Shown: positions 47,763 to 56,935, counted from the first letter of the stretch. The stretch is 64,000 nt of DNA from Pseudomonas helmanticensis (GCF_900182985.1 NZ_FXUY01000001.1:3720001-3784000); one strand, 5' to 3'. Numbers and translations: made by a program. The notes: generated from the sequence alone by a model not told the origin.

Positions 47763-48731
47763 ATGCCGCGCACGCTCATCAGAAAGAACCCGAGCAACTT
47801 CAAGACCCTGCCGCTGTTCGTCGAAGCCACGCCCGAAGGCCTTACCTATCAGAGCGTCGGCATGCCGCTGAATTTCGCCCAGACCTTGCAGCGACGCAAA
47901 CCGGTGAGCGTCGCCGATGCCGAGCGTTTCTCGCTGGAACTGGCCAACCTTGGGGTGTCGGTGCGCCTGACCCTGCATTGGCAGAATCGCGATTACTGGG
48001 TGCTGGTGCGCCAGCGCCGGCAAGATCGCGGTGACGTGGTGCTCAAGCTTATTTCCGGGTACGTGCCAGCCCACGAGCTGAATATTCCGCTGCACACCGC
48101 CATTCAGGAGATTGCTGAAGAGTGCCTGCTGGAAACCCCGGAAGGCTGGCTCGGCGGGCGTTTCAATGACACCTGGCTGCCGGCGCCTTATGCGACGGCC
48201 CTGCATTATCGCGAAGCCCTGCCCTTTCGCCTGACGCCACTCTCCGGCTCGGCGCGGCCGGTGCGCTGCGCCAACCTGCAATTGCAGGAACGACCACGGG
48301 CCTATGTGCATTTGCCCACCGCCTCGCTGCAATTGATCTACGACCTGCGACTGGAAGTGCCCAAGGAAGCCAAGTCCCTGAGCCTGTTTCATGTCGATGA
48401 GCGACTGGAAGGCGATCAACTGGTGGCGCGGCTGGATCGCAAACGTCCGGATCTGTACTTGATGCCGCTGCTGGATGGCGAGCCGCTGGCCGAACTCTAC
48501 ACCCTGAAAAAAGGCCAGCTGTACCCGGCGGGTACCCGTGGACTTTATCTGGCTGAGAGTTTTGCCAAACAGGATGGCTGGCTGGTGCGTGAAGAGCGGA
48601 TTCGCTGGAAGGACTGGTTGCGTCAGCAGGGTTTGACGCCGCCGGAGAAGGCTACTGGCCTGGCGCGGTTGCGCGGCAGGGCCAAACAGTTGCTGAAGAA
48701 GATCGTGCCGCGCAAGAAAGTGAATTCCTGA
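47763..48731 (+). CDS. Hypothetical protein with a Nudix-like helix
   Basis: A 322-residue soluble protein I do not recognise with confidence. Residues about 116-135 (LHTAIQEIAEECLLETPEGW) resemble the REUxEExGU helix of a Nudix box, but the preceding Gly-x5-Glu element is not clear, so hydrolase activity is doubtful. The C-terminus is strongly basic (LRGRAKQLLKKIVPRKK). It lies 31 bases after the aldo/keto reductase, probably in the same transcript, and ends at REP doublet 7. Confidence 0.7.
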   Translation: MPRTLIRKNPSNFKTLPLFVEATPEGLTYQSVGMPLNFAQTLQRRKPVSVADAERFSLELANLGVSVRLTLHWQNRDYWVLVRQRRQDRGDVVLKLISGYVPAHELNIPLHTAIQEIAEECLLETPEGWLGGRFNDTWLPAPYATALHYREALPFRLTPLSGSARPVRCANLQLQERPRAYVHLPTASLQLIYDLRLEVPKEAKSLSLFHVDERLEGDQLVARLDRKRPDLYLMPLLDGEPLAELYTLKKGQLYPAGTRGLYLAESFAKQDGWLVREERIRWKDWLRQQGLTPPEKATGLARLRGRAKQLLKKIVPRKKVNS

Positions 48732-48735
48732 AAAG

Positions 48736-48807
48736 CAAAAGATCACAGCCTGCGGCAGCTCCTACAGGGAAATATTGTAGGAGCTGCCGCAGGCTGTGAT
48801 CTTTTGA
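48736..48807. repeat. REP doublet (REPIN) 7, heads inward, with paired arm change
   Basis: CAAAAGATCACAGCCTGCGG ... CTCCTACAGG, then TTGTAGGAGCTGCCGCAGGC-TGTGATCTTTTG. Both arms differ from the other seven doublets at the same paired position (GATCACAGCC with GGCTGTGATC), keeping the stem intact. It sits between the convergent ends of the Nudix-like gene and hldE. Confidence 0.92.
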
Positions 48808-48809
48808 TC

Positions 48810-50231
48810 TTATTGGCCGCGGATTTTTTCGACGATCGCCGTGGTCGAGCTGTTTTCCACCAGCCCCAGCACTTTCACCGTGCCGCCGTAAGCGGCGACG
48901 ATATCGGCGCCGACCACTTGGTCGATGCCGTAATCCCCACCTTTGACCAGCACGTCCGGCTTGACCTCGCGCAGGAGGTTTTCCGGGGTGCCTTCAGGGA
49001 AGCTGATCACCCAGTCCACCGCACCGAGTCCGGCGAGCACCGCCATGCGTCGGTCGACACTGTTGATCGGACGACCCGGTCCTTTCAGACGGCTGACGGA
49101 AGCGTCATCGTTGACCGCCACGATCAGACGGTCGCCTTGCGCACGCGCCTGTTCCAGATAGGTGACATGGCCGGCATGGAGGATATCGAAGCAGCCATTG
49201 GTGAAGACGATCCGCTCGTTGTGCGCGCGGGCATCGTCAACCGCCAACAGCAATTGCTCCAGACCCAGCACGCCGCGTTCGGAACCTTCTTCGCGCTGAA
49301 TCGCGCGACGCAGTTCCGGCGCGCTGATCGCAGCTGTACCCAGCTTGCCGACGACGATGCCCGCCGCCAGGTTGGCCAGGGCTACCGCGTGCGGCAGTTC
49401 TTCACCGGCCGCAATCGCTGCCGCCAATGTAGAAATCACCGTGTCGCCGGCACCGGTCACGTCGAACACTTCGCGGGCGCGGGCCGGCAAGTGCAACGCC
49501 GGATGATCCGGGCGCAACAGGGTCATGCCGTGCTCGCCACGGGTCACCAGCAACGCACCGAGTTCGAGGTCGTGCATCAGGGTCGCGCCCTTGCTCACCA
49601 ACTCGTGCTCGTCGGCGCAACCGCCAACGATGGTTTCGAACTCGCTGAGGTTCGGCGTGATCAGGCTCGCGCCACGATAGATCGAGAAATCCTTGCCCTT
49701 GGGATCGGCCAGCACCGGAATGCCCTTGGCGCGAGCAGCCTGGATCAAGGCCTGATGGTTTTTCAGCGCGCCTTTGCCGTAGTCCGAAAGCACCAGCACC
49801 TTGATGCCTTCGAGCAGGTCATCGACCTGCGAGGCCAAGGCCAGGGCATCGGTGGCGAACGGTTCTTCAAAGTCGATACGCAGCAATTGCTGGTGCCGGC
49901 TCATGACCCGCAATTTGACGATGGTCGGCTGATGCGCGATGCGCTGGAACAGCGCACGCACGCCCGCGCCCTTGAGACTGTTGCTCAGGCTGTCGGCGGC
50001 TTCGTCATCACCGGTCACACCGACCAGCGACGCCGGCGCACCCAGCGCGGCAATGTTCAAGGCAACGTTGGCAGCGCCGCCTGGGCGGTCTTCGATTTGC
50101 TCGACTTTTACGACCGGAACCGGCGCCTCAGGGGAAATCCGTGAGGTACCACCATGCCAGTAACGGTCGAGCATGACATCGCCGACCACCAAGACAGGGG
50201 CTTGATCGAATCGCGGCATGGACAACTTCAT
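48810..50231 (-). CDS. hldE: Bifunctional heptose-7-phosphate kinase / heptose-1-phosphate adenylyltransferase HldE
   Basis: HldE makes ADP-heptose for the LPS inner core. The 473-residue protein has an N-terminal ribokinase-type kinase (about 1-315, with DRYWHGGTSRISPEAPVPVV and DVTGAGDTV) and a C-terminal nucleotidyltransferase (about 340-473, TNGCFDILHAGHVTYLEQAR). ATG 50231 (MKLSMPRFDQAPVLVVGDVM) suits the family. It lies 102 bases after the cysC-like gene; nothing else is visible in that gap. Confidence 0.97.
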   Translation of the reverse strand: MKLSMPRFDQAPVLVVGDVMLDRYWHGGTSRISPEAPVPVVKVEQIEDRPGGAANVALNIAALGAPASLVGVTGDDEAADSLSNSLKGAGVRALFQRIAHQPTIVKLRVMSRHQQLLRIDFEEPFATDALALASQVDDLLEGIKVLVLSDYGKGALKNHQALIQAARAKGIPVLADPKGKDFSIYRGASLITPNLSEFETIVGGCADEHELVSKGATLMHDLELGALLVTRGEHGMTLLRPDHPALHLPARAREVFDVTGAGDTVISTLAAAIAAGEELPHAVALANLAAGIVVGKLGTAAISAPELRRAIQREEGSERGVLGLEQLLLAVDDARAHNERIVFTNGCFDILHAGHVTYLEQARAQGDRLIVAVNDDASVSRLKGPGRPINSVDRRMAVLAGLGAVDWVISFPEGTPENLLREVKPDVLVKGGDYGIDQVVGADIVAAYGGTVKVLGLVENSSTTAIVEKIRGQ

Positions 50232-50333
50232 GGAGCAACCCACATACAAAATGAACAGGGGCGCGATATTAACACAGGGTTGGCGAAGGCTTGTGCGCGG
50301 GCTGCAACAGGATGAAACAGCTGGCTTTTTTGC

Positions 50334-50945
50334 TCATTTTTTGAGCAGCAACGCTGCCAACTGCTGACAGGCTTCGGGCAGTTCAAGGGCCTCGGTGTCG
50401 ATTCGGCATTCCGCACTCAGCGGAGCCTCATAAGGACTGTCGACGCCGGTGAAGTTGTTGATCCGGCCCTCGCGAACCGCTTGATACAACCCTTTCGGAT
50501 CGCGCCGCGCACAGACCTGCAACGAGGTACTGACGTGCACCTCGATAAAATCCTCCGGTGCAAAAAGTCGGCGTGCGGCGTCGCGCTCGGCGCGAAACGG
50601 CGAGATGGCCGCGACGATCACGATCAACCCGGCATCGACCATCAGCCGCGCCACTTCCGCCATACGCCGAATGTTCTCGCGGCGACAGCTATCGCCCATG
50701 CCCAGATCGCGACACAGGCCACTGCGCACATTGTCGCCATCGAGTAAAAACGTGTGCAGGCCATACTGATGCAGATACAGCTCCAGCGCATTGGCCAGTG
50801 TCGACTTGCCTGCACCGGAAAACCCGGTCAGCCACAGGCAGCGCGGACGCTGCCCCTTGATCATGGCGCGGGCCTGATGCGACAACGCCAAGCCATAAGG
50901 GCGAATGGCCGGCGCTGGCGACGGCAGCGACAGGGATTCATTCAT
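50334..50945 (-). CDS. cysC: Adenylylsulfate kinase (CysC-like) linked to a sulfotransferase
   Basis: APS kinase phosphorylates adenylylsulfate to PAPS, the universal sulfate donor. The 203-residue protein has P-loop GFSGAGKSTLANALE, LDGDNVRSGLCRDLG and the FIEVHVSTSLQVCARRDPKG segment. It overlaps the sulfotransferase stop by 8 bases, so the PAPS maker and user are made together. This suggests a role in sulfating a cell-surface sugar, not general sulfate assimilation. It is not part of the PAO1 hldE-msbA arrangement as I recall it. Confidence 0.92.
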   Translation of the reverse strand: MNESLSLPSPAPAIRPYGLALSHQARAMIKGQRPRCLWLTGFSGAGKSTLANALELYLHQYGLHTFLLDGDNVRSGLCRDLGMGDSCRRENIRRMAEVARLMVDAGLIVIVAAISPFRAERDAARRLFAPEDFIEVHVSTSLQVCARRDPKGLYQAVREGRINNFTGVDSPYEAPLSAECRIDTEALELPEACQQLAALLLKK

Positions 50946-51642
50946 AACCGAGCAACTCATAATCGCGCTGATAAGCCCGTTTCACCAAGCGCCGGGTGCG
51001 CGCGGTGCAAAACTCGCGTGCGGGCATTGGCTGACGTTGCCGAGAGCTGTTGACGTGGGGCAACTGACTGGCCAATCCCAACTGCTCGCAGACCAACTGA
51101 AAGTCGCGCTGCAGATGTTCTTGATAGCCGATGAAATCCAGCGCCAGATGGCCTAGCGAGTCAGTGAGAAAATCGGTTTGCGCAGCGAAGTGCAATTGCC
51201 GAGAGATGTTGTGTGGATGTACCCAGCGCAAAACAAAATCGTCGAAATCCCGGTACTGCCTGACCAGTTGCTGCGCCGCCTGATCGCGGCCACTCAGTTC
51301 ATTACCGCGCAGAAACGCGAAGGCCGAGTACGCGCGCTCCAGCGGATCCCGCACGAAAGCGAACTTCCAGGCCGTGGCGAATTGTTGCGGAAACTGTTCC
51401 TGATACCAGTACAAGGGCAGATGCCCCGGACGCCAGCCGTCGAACATCGCCTCGCAGACACTGCTGCCAGCGCACTTGGGCACATGAATGAACAGACACC
51501 CGTGCTGCTGGAAAGCCTTTGGAAACACCACACAGGCCGACAACGACTTGTTCACGACCTGCCGGTCAACCACCGACAAGCGCCCAAGCAGAAAGGCTCG
51601 CTGCGGCTTGGGCAGCAGTTTCCACAGATAGCGTTGCAACAT
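50938..51642 (-). CDS. Sulfotransferase family 2 protein
   Basis: A 234-residue protein with the PAPS-binding 5'-phosphosulfate loop HVPKCAGSS at 53-61 and the 3'-phosphate motif FVRDPLERAYSAF at 96-108, hallmarks of carbohydrate sulfotransferases of the HNK-1/chondroitin type (PF03567-like). No clear signal peptide is present, so it probably acts in the cytoplasm on an undecaprenyl- or lipid-linked sugar. Its position between msbA and hldE points to LPS or another surface glycan as acceptor; this is inference. Confidence 0.85.
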   Translation of the reverse strand: MLQRYLWKLLPKPQRAFLLGRLSVVDRQVVNKSLSACVVFPKAFQQHGCLFIHVPKCAGSSVCEAMFDGWRPGHLPLYWYQEQFPQQFATAWKFAFVRDPLERAYSAFAFLRGNELSGRDQAAQQLVRQYRDFDDFVLRWVHPHNISRQLHFAAQTDFLTDSLGHLALDFIGYQEHLQRDFQLVCEQLGLASQLPHVNSSRQRQPMPAREFCTARTRRLVKRAYQRDYELLGYE

Positions 51643-51793
51643 GAGAGTACCCGCGCGACGGGGATAGCCCCTTCGATAGATGTAAGAGTTCGTTGAAGAA
51701 CCTTAACAAGCGCGGTGCCCGGTTTTATGCCGGTTTGGTCAAGAAGGGTAAAGGTCTGGATACAAACAACGGCCCACAACTGCAATGCACTTT

Positions 51794-51884
51794 CCCTGTA
51801 GGAGCTGCCGAAGGCTGCGATCTTTTGACCCTGCTTCTAGAAAAACAGATCAAAAGATCGCAGCCTGCGGCAGCTCCTACAGGG
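51794..51884. repeat. REP doublet (REPIN) 8, heads outward
   Basis: CCCTGTAGGAGCTGCCGAAG ... GATCTTTTGA, a spacer of about 27 bases, then GATCAAAAGATCGCAGCCTG ... CTCCTACAGGG. It lies 14 bases past the msbA stop and separates msbA from the sulfotransferase gene on the same strand. Confidence 0.92.
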
Positions 51885-51898
51885 CCGCGTGGGCATTC

Positions 51899-53701
51899 TC
51901 AGGCGATGTCTTCAGCCGGGGCATCGAGGCCCATGGCGTTGAGGCGTGCGTAGTAGCCGTTCTGCGCCAGCAATTGATCATGCGTGCCGCGCTCGACGAT
52001 ACGGCCCTGATCCATGACCAGGATCAGATCGGCTTTCTCGATGGTCGACAGACGGTGAGCAATCACCAGCGTGGTACGGCCCTTCATCACTTGATCCAGA
52101 GCGGCCTGAATGTGCCGCTCGGATTCGGTGTCGAGTGCCGAAGTGGCCTCGTCGAGAATCAGCAGCGGAGCGTTCTTCAGCAAGGCGCGGGCAATCGCCA
52201 GGCGCTGGCGCTGGCCGCCGGAGAGCAGCACGCCGTTTTCGCCGACCTGCGTATCGAGGCCTTCGGGCAATTGCGCGATGAAGTCCATCGCGTAGGCGTC
52301 ACGCGCGGCTTTTTCGATGTCTTCACGCGGCGCGCCAGCCAGATCGCCATACGCGATGTTGTTGGCCACGGTGTCGCTGAACAGGGTCACGTGCTGGGTC
52401 ACCTGTGCGATATGACGACGCAGGTTCAGCAGCTTGTAGTTTTCGACTTCGACACCGTCGATAAGGATTTCGCCCTTGTCGTGGTGATAGAAACGCGGAA
52501 TCAGATTGGCCAGCGTCGACTTGCCACTGCCGGAACGGCCGACCAGCGCGACCATCTGCCCCGGCTCGACGCTAAAGCTAATGTTGTCGAGCACCTGGCG
52601 CTCGGTGTCCGGATACGTGAAGCTGAGATTGCGCACATCCAGACGACCGGTGACCGCATCGCGTTCGACCGTGCCGGCGTCTACTTCAGGCGTCACGTCC
52701 AACTGTTCGAAGATGCTTTCCGCACCGGCCACGCCCTTCTGGATCGTCGAGCTGACTTCGGACAATTGACGAATCGGTTTCGGCAGCAGGCCGGCCAGGG
52801 TGATGTAGGCAACCATGTCACCGGCCGAGGCGTCACCGCGCAAGTACAGGACGAGGAACATCAGCACGGCCATGGCGCTGTAGATCACCAGTTGCAGCAT
52901 CGGCGTGTAGATCGCGCCGGTGCGGGTCATGCGCAGCTGTTTGTCGGTGTTGCTCTGGCTGGCCTTGAGGAAGCGCTTCTCTTCGTAGACTTCGCCGCCG
53001 AAGCTGCGCACCACGCGATAGCCCTGGATGGTTTCCGAGGCCACGTGCGTGACGTCGCCCATGGCCAGCTGGATCTTCTTGCTCTGCTTGCGGAATTTCT
53101 TGCTCGCGGTGCGCACCATCACGGCGATCAACGGCAGGATGGCGACCATCACCAGCGTCAGCTTCCAGTTCATGAACAGCAGGGAGGCGAAGAGGAAGAT
53201 CACCGTCATGCCTTCACGGATTACGACCTTGATCGCATCGGTTGCCGCCCCTGTGACCATGGTCACGTTGAAGGTGATACGCGAAATCAGATGACCGGAG
53301 TTATGCTTGTCGAAGTAGCGGTTCGGCAGCACCAGCAGGTTGTTGAACAACTGCACCCGCAGGTCGTGCACCAGACCGAGGGAAACCTTGGCCAGAAAGT
53401 AGTTGCCCAGATAAGATCCCAGACCCTGCCACGCGGCAATCAGGATGATCAGCAGCGGAACAGCCTGCAACAGTTGCAGATCGCGCAGGTATGGGACGCT
53501 TGGAAACAGCACCGCCTCAGGGTTGGACAGGCCGTCGACGAAGTACTTGAGGATGTAGCCAAGCATCGGCTGGGTCGAAGCGAAAATCAGGAAACCGACG
53601 ATGCTGATCAGGAACAGACTGATGTACGGCCGAACATAGCCGAGCAGGCGGAAGTAGATTTTCAAGCTCGAAGGGCTTGCGGCGGTACTGGAGTCAGTCA
53701 T
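51899..53701 (-). CDS. msbA: Lipid A export ATP-binding/permease MsbA
   Basis: MsbA flips core-lipid A across the inner membrane. The 600-residue half-transporter has six membrane helices (about 20-320) and a C-terminal ABC ATPase with Walker A GRSGSGKSTLANLI, signature LSGGQRQRLAIARALL and Walker B LLILDEATSALD. Length is normal. It is divergent from the waaL fusion across 154 bases, placing lipid A-core export and O-antigen ligation under adjacent promoters. Confidence 0.97.
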   Translation of the reverse strand: MTDSSTAASPSSLKIYFRLLGYVRPYISLFLISIVGFLIFASTQPMLGYILKYFVDGLSNPEAVLFPSVPYLRDLQLLQAVPLLIILIAAWQGLGSYLGNYFLAKVSLGLVHDLRVQLFNNLLVLPNRYFDKHNSGHLISRITFNVTMVTGAATDAIKVVIREGMTVIFLFASLLFMNWKLTLVMVAILPLIAVMVRTASKKFRKQSKKIQLAMGDVTHVASETIQGYRVVRSFGGEVYEEKRFLKASQSNTDKQLRMTRTGAIYTPMLQLVIYSAMAVLMFLVLYLRGDASAGDMVAYITLAGLLPKPIRQLSEVSSTIQKGVAGAESIFEQLDVTPEVDAGTVERDAVTGRLDVRNLSFTYPDTERQVLDNISFSVEPGQMVALVGRSGSGKSTLANLIPRFYHHDKGEILIDGVEVENYKLLNLRRHIAQVTQHVTLFSDTVANNIAYGDLAGAPREDIEKAARDAYAMDFIAQLPEGLDTQVGENGVLLSGGQRQRLAIARALLKNAPLLILDEATSALDTESERHIQAALDQVMKGRTTLVIAHRLSTIEKADLILVMDQGRIVERGTHDQLLAQNGYYARLNAMGLDAPAEDIA

Positions 53702-53855
53702 ATCACGCGAAAGTCGATAAAAAGGACGCTGACTTTAGCACAGCTTCTTCAGGGTTCTGGCAAACGGCGAAAGGCTGTTATTGTTAGGCACGTTTTTCAG
53801 CATCAAATAGCCATCACCCGAATGGTCGATCAACTTCAGGATTGAATCTCACAGC

Positions 53856-55718
53856 ATGCAACTTCGCGGCTTTAACAGTACGTCCAATCGAGTCTTCGAT
53901 TTCATTAGTCTGTGGATTCTTCCCGCCGGCTATTTCCTGCTCTTGTGCGCGCTGTTTTTTCTGCCGGGCCGAAGTCTGCATCACAAGCTTTTTTACGGCT
54001 TGTTCAGCATTCCGACATTGATCGCTTTGTGCCTGCGTCCGCGTGAACTCAAGGAGTTGCTACGCGAGCCGGTGTTCGTGGCGCTGCTGGTGTTTGTCGC
54101 CTGGGCCTTGCTCAGCCTCAGTTGGGGACCGCGCGACGAAGGTATCGCCGGGATGTTCAAACCGTCACTGCACACCTTGCTGCTGTTTGCCGGCACCTAT
54201 CTGCTGGTGCGTTATCGCAGTGAGATTCTGCAACCTCTACTGTTCGGCGCCGCGTTGGTGGCGCTGGTCGCAACGACGTGGTTCTTGTTCAGATTCGCCC
54301 ATATTTACGAACCCGGCATGCGTCTGATCGGCGGTGGCGCTTTTGACAACCCATTGCTCAGCTCGCACCTGTTCGGTTTCTTCAGCGCCTATTGGCTGAG
54401 CGTGACCATGACCTGCAAACGCCGCCAGATGATGTGGCTGAGTGTGCCGGCAATGGCAATCATGTTTATGGCAGTAATCGGCACCGGGTCCAGAACGCCG
54501 CTTGTGGCGCTGACCATGGCCGCGTTGTGGCTGTGCTTCATTTGCTGGAACCGTCGCTCGATAGGCTTGTTGATCGGCCTGGCGCTCAGTGGTGTAACGG
54601 TCGCCTTCCTGTTTGCACAAATGATCATCGAACGTGGCGATTCGTATCGACTGGAAATCTGGAAACAGGTGCTGCACATGATTGCCGACCATCCTTGGAT
54701 CGGTCACGGCTACAGCGCCACGCTGTCTGTCGACCCCGGTGTCGGCATCAACTTCCAGGAGCCGCACAGTTTCGTGCTGGGCGTTCTCTATTACGTCGGC
54801 ATCTTCGGCCTGTTGCCGTGGCTGTTCTTCATTTTCTGGGGCCTGCTGAGCAGTTGGCGCCAGCGCGTACAACCACTGTTGATTGTTGCCTCGACGCTGC
54901 TGATCTTTGGCATCGGCGCCGGACTGACCGAAGGTGGCGGAATCATTTCACGGCCCAAGGAGCACTGGTTCCTGTTGTGGATTCCGCTGGCACTGATCGC
55001 GGCACTGAGCATCAATCAACGTGCGCGGCGACTGCTGACAATGCCGGTGCAAAAACTCACCGTCACCGGCCTGCAAAATCTGAGCAACGCCGCTCAGGTG
55101 ATCGAAGAGGATGGTTTGGGCCCGAAAGTCTTGCGCCTGACCGATGGCAGCTTCCTCAAGCTGTTCCGCCGTCGTCGCTGGTACACCTCGGGCAACTTCA
55201 ATCCGTATTCCGAACGCTTTGCCGTCAACAGTGAACAGTTGCGCCTGATGGGCATTCCAACCCCGCAAGTGCTCAACCTGTATCGCCTCAACGATGGCAG
55301 CAGCGCCGTGCACTACGCCCCCCTGCCCGGCCACACGCTGCGTCAGGTATTGCAGAGCATTACCGCACCGGCCGTTCGTCAGGCGCTGGTGGAACGTTTT
55401 GGCAAGTTCATGGCGCAACTGCATGAGAAAGGTGTCTATTTCCGCTCTCTGCACTTGGGCAACGTGTTGGTGCTGGAGGATGGCGAGTTCGGCTTGATTG
55501 ATCTGGCTGACCTGCGCATTTACCCTAGCCCGCTCAGTCTGGCCCTGCGCCAGCGAAATTTGCGCCATATGCAGCGCTATACCGTCGACAAACGCTGGTT
55601 GTTCGAAGAACACTTCGAAGCACTGCTTCAGGGCTACGCCGTCACGGCGTCGCAATCTGCGGTGGATAATCTGCACAGGCAAGTGCTGGCCGGCAATACT
55701 CCGGCCCGAGTTCACTGA
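53856..55718 (+). CDS. waaL: Fusion of O-antigen ligase (WaaL/Wzy_C) with a WaaP-type kinase-like domain
   Basis: Residues 1-385 form a polytopic membrane region with about 11 helices and a large periplasmic loop holding HP-WIGHGYSATLSVDPG and H304 in NFQEPHSF, matching the ligase His region of WaaL. Residues about 395-620 form a cytoplasmic kinase-like domain of the WaaP/LPS-kinase type, with nucleotide-binding Lys435 (GSFLKLF), loop FRSLHLGN at 529-536 and D549 in LIDLADL. The usual catalytic Asp of HRDxxxxN is Ser531. In PAO1 the two parts are separate neighbouring genes (PA4999, PA4998). The stop overlaps the acyltransferase start by one base. Confidence 0.9.
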   Translation: MQLRGFNSTSNRVFDFISLWILPAGYFLLLCALFFLPGRSLHHKLFYGLFSIPTLIALCLRPRELKELLREPVFVALLVFVAWALLSLSWGPRDEGIAGMFKPSLHTLLLFAGTYLLVRYRSEILQPLLFGAALVALVATTWFLFRFAHIYEPGMRLIGGGAFDNPLLSSHLFGFFSAYWLSVTMTCKRRQMMWLSVPAMAIMFMAVIGTGSRTPLVALTMAALWLCFICWNRRSIGLLIGLALSGVTVAFLFAQMIIERGDSYRLEIWKQVLHMIADHPWIGHGYSATLSVDPGVGINFQEPHSFVLGVLYYVGIFGLLPWLFFIFWGLLSSWRQRVQPLLIVASTLLIFGIGAGLTEGGGIISRPKEHWFLLWIPLALIAALSINQRARRLLTMPVQKLTVTGLQNLSNAAQVIEEDGLGPKVLRLTDGSFLKLFRRRRWYTSGNFNPYSERFAVNSEQLRLMGIPTPQVLNLYRLNDGSSAVHYAPLPGHTLRQVLQSITAPAVRQALVERFGKFMAQLHEKGVYFRSLHLGNVLVLEDGEFGLIDLADLRIYPSPLSLALRQRNLRHMQRYTVDKRWLFEEHFEALLQGYAVTASQSAVDNLHRQVLAGNTPARVH

Positions 55719-56935
55719 TGATCGAGACTAACCCCCTGATTGCGCTGGCCGCCTACGCGCTGGCCATCGTATCCGCCGCGCTATTGCTGCGCGTTGTGCC
55801 GAAAATCGCCCGCCATCTGCAGCATTCCGGTGAAAGCCGCTATGCCAGCATCGATGGCTTGCGCGGCTATCTGGCGTTTGGTGTTTTCGTGCACCACGCG
55901 GTCATTACCTGGATTTTTCTGCGCACTGGAGAGTTCGGATTTCCGCCCAGCAACTTTTACTCGATGATCGGTCAGGGCAGCGTTGCGCTGTTTTTCATGA
56001 TCACCGGATTTCTGTTCTGGAACCGTCTGCTGACCCAAGGACGTCAGCACGATTGGTTGGCGTTTGGCATTTCGCGGGTTTTTCGACTTTATCCGCTGTA
56101 CCTGCCGCTGATGCTGATTGTGTTTGTCACCGTGTTCCATTTGCAGAACTGGGAGCTGAAGGAGCCTGGCAGCGCCCTGTTCAAACAGATTCTGGCGTGG
56201 CTGACTTTTGACCGCCCCGACATCAACCAATATCCGCAAACCGGCATGCTGATCTCCAATGTCACCTGGACGCTGGCCTATGAAGTGTTCTTCTATCTGG
56301 CGCTGCCGCTGGCCGGGATGGTCTTCATCTACCGCGGCAACTGGATACACGTGGTGCTGTGCCTGATCGGCATCTATGCGCTGTATCAAGTGGTCGGTTG
56401 GGAGCATTCGCTGAAGAAGCACTTCATCGCCAGTTTTCTCGGCGGCATCGCGGCGGCGTACTGGATTCGCCGACCGGCGTTGGTGGCGTGGAGTCGTACC
56501 CCTCTGGCGGGGATCATTGCGTTACTGGCGCTGGTGATTGCGTTCACCGCGTTCAACCGTGCCTTCAAGACCGGGCCGCTGTTCCTGCTGTCACTGTTTT
56601 TCGTGATCGTGGCGTCGGGCAACAGCCTGTTCGGTGCGCTCAAGCCACGCAGCATCCGCTGGCTCGGCGAGATCAGCTACAGCACCTATCTGCTGCACGG
56701 TTTCGTGTTGTGGCTGATGGTGCAGCGTCTGCCGCTGCTGCTGAATCTCGACGCGCGGGAGGCGAATGTTTATCTGCCGCTGATCGCGATCTGCACGTGC
56801 CTGCTGATTCTGATCAGCAGCCTGAGCTTTCTGTACATCGAGTTGCCGGGCATGGCCGCCGGCAAAAAAGTCCTGCTGTGGATTCGCTCGCGCCAGAAAG
56901 GCGATAAGCAGCTCCCGGAGAAAGTCGCCCGCTAA
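55718..56935 (+). CDS. Acyltransferase 3 family membrane protein (surface sugar O-acylation)
   Basis: A 405-residue integral membrane protein with about ten helices and the acyltransferase-3 signature around DGLRGYLAFGVFVHHAVITW, including the conserved His pair, and later SVALFFMITGFLFWNRL and RVFRLYPLYL. Such proteins move acyl, usually acetyl, groups onto O-antigen, peptidoglycan or other sugars. It is translationally coupled (TGATG) to the ligase-kinase fusion, so O-antigen or core modification is likely. It ends convergently with the WapR-like gene. Confidence 0.87.
   Translation: MIETNPLIALAAYALAIVSAALLLRVVPKIARHLQHSGESRYASIDGLRGYLAFGVFVHHAVITWIFLRTGEFGFPPSNFYSMIGQGSVALFFMITGFLFWNRLLTQGRQHDWLAFGISRVFRLYPLYLPLMLIVFVTVFHLQNWELKEPGSALFKQILAWLTFDRPDINQYPQTGMLISNVTWTLAYEVFFYLALPLAGMVFIYRGNWIHVVLCLIGIYALYQVVGWEHSLKKHFIASFLGGIAAAYWIRRPALVAWSRTPLAGIIALLALVIAFTAFNRAFKTGPLFLLSLFFVIVASGNSLFGALKPRSIRWLGEISYSTYLLHGFVLWLMVQRLPLLLNLDAREANVYLPLIAICTCLLILISSLSFLYIELPGMAAGKKVLLWIRSRQKGDKQLPEKVAR

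Noticed and set aside
51785..53845. 686-codon plus-strand open frame opposite msbA
   Set aside because: It starts within a REP doublet and is the antisense of MsbA; no motif or signal supports it.
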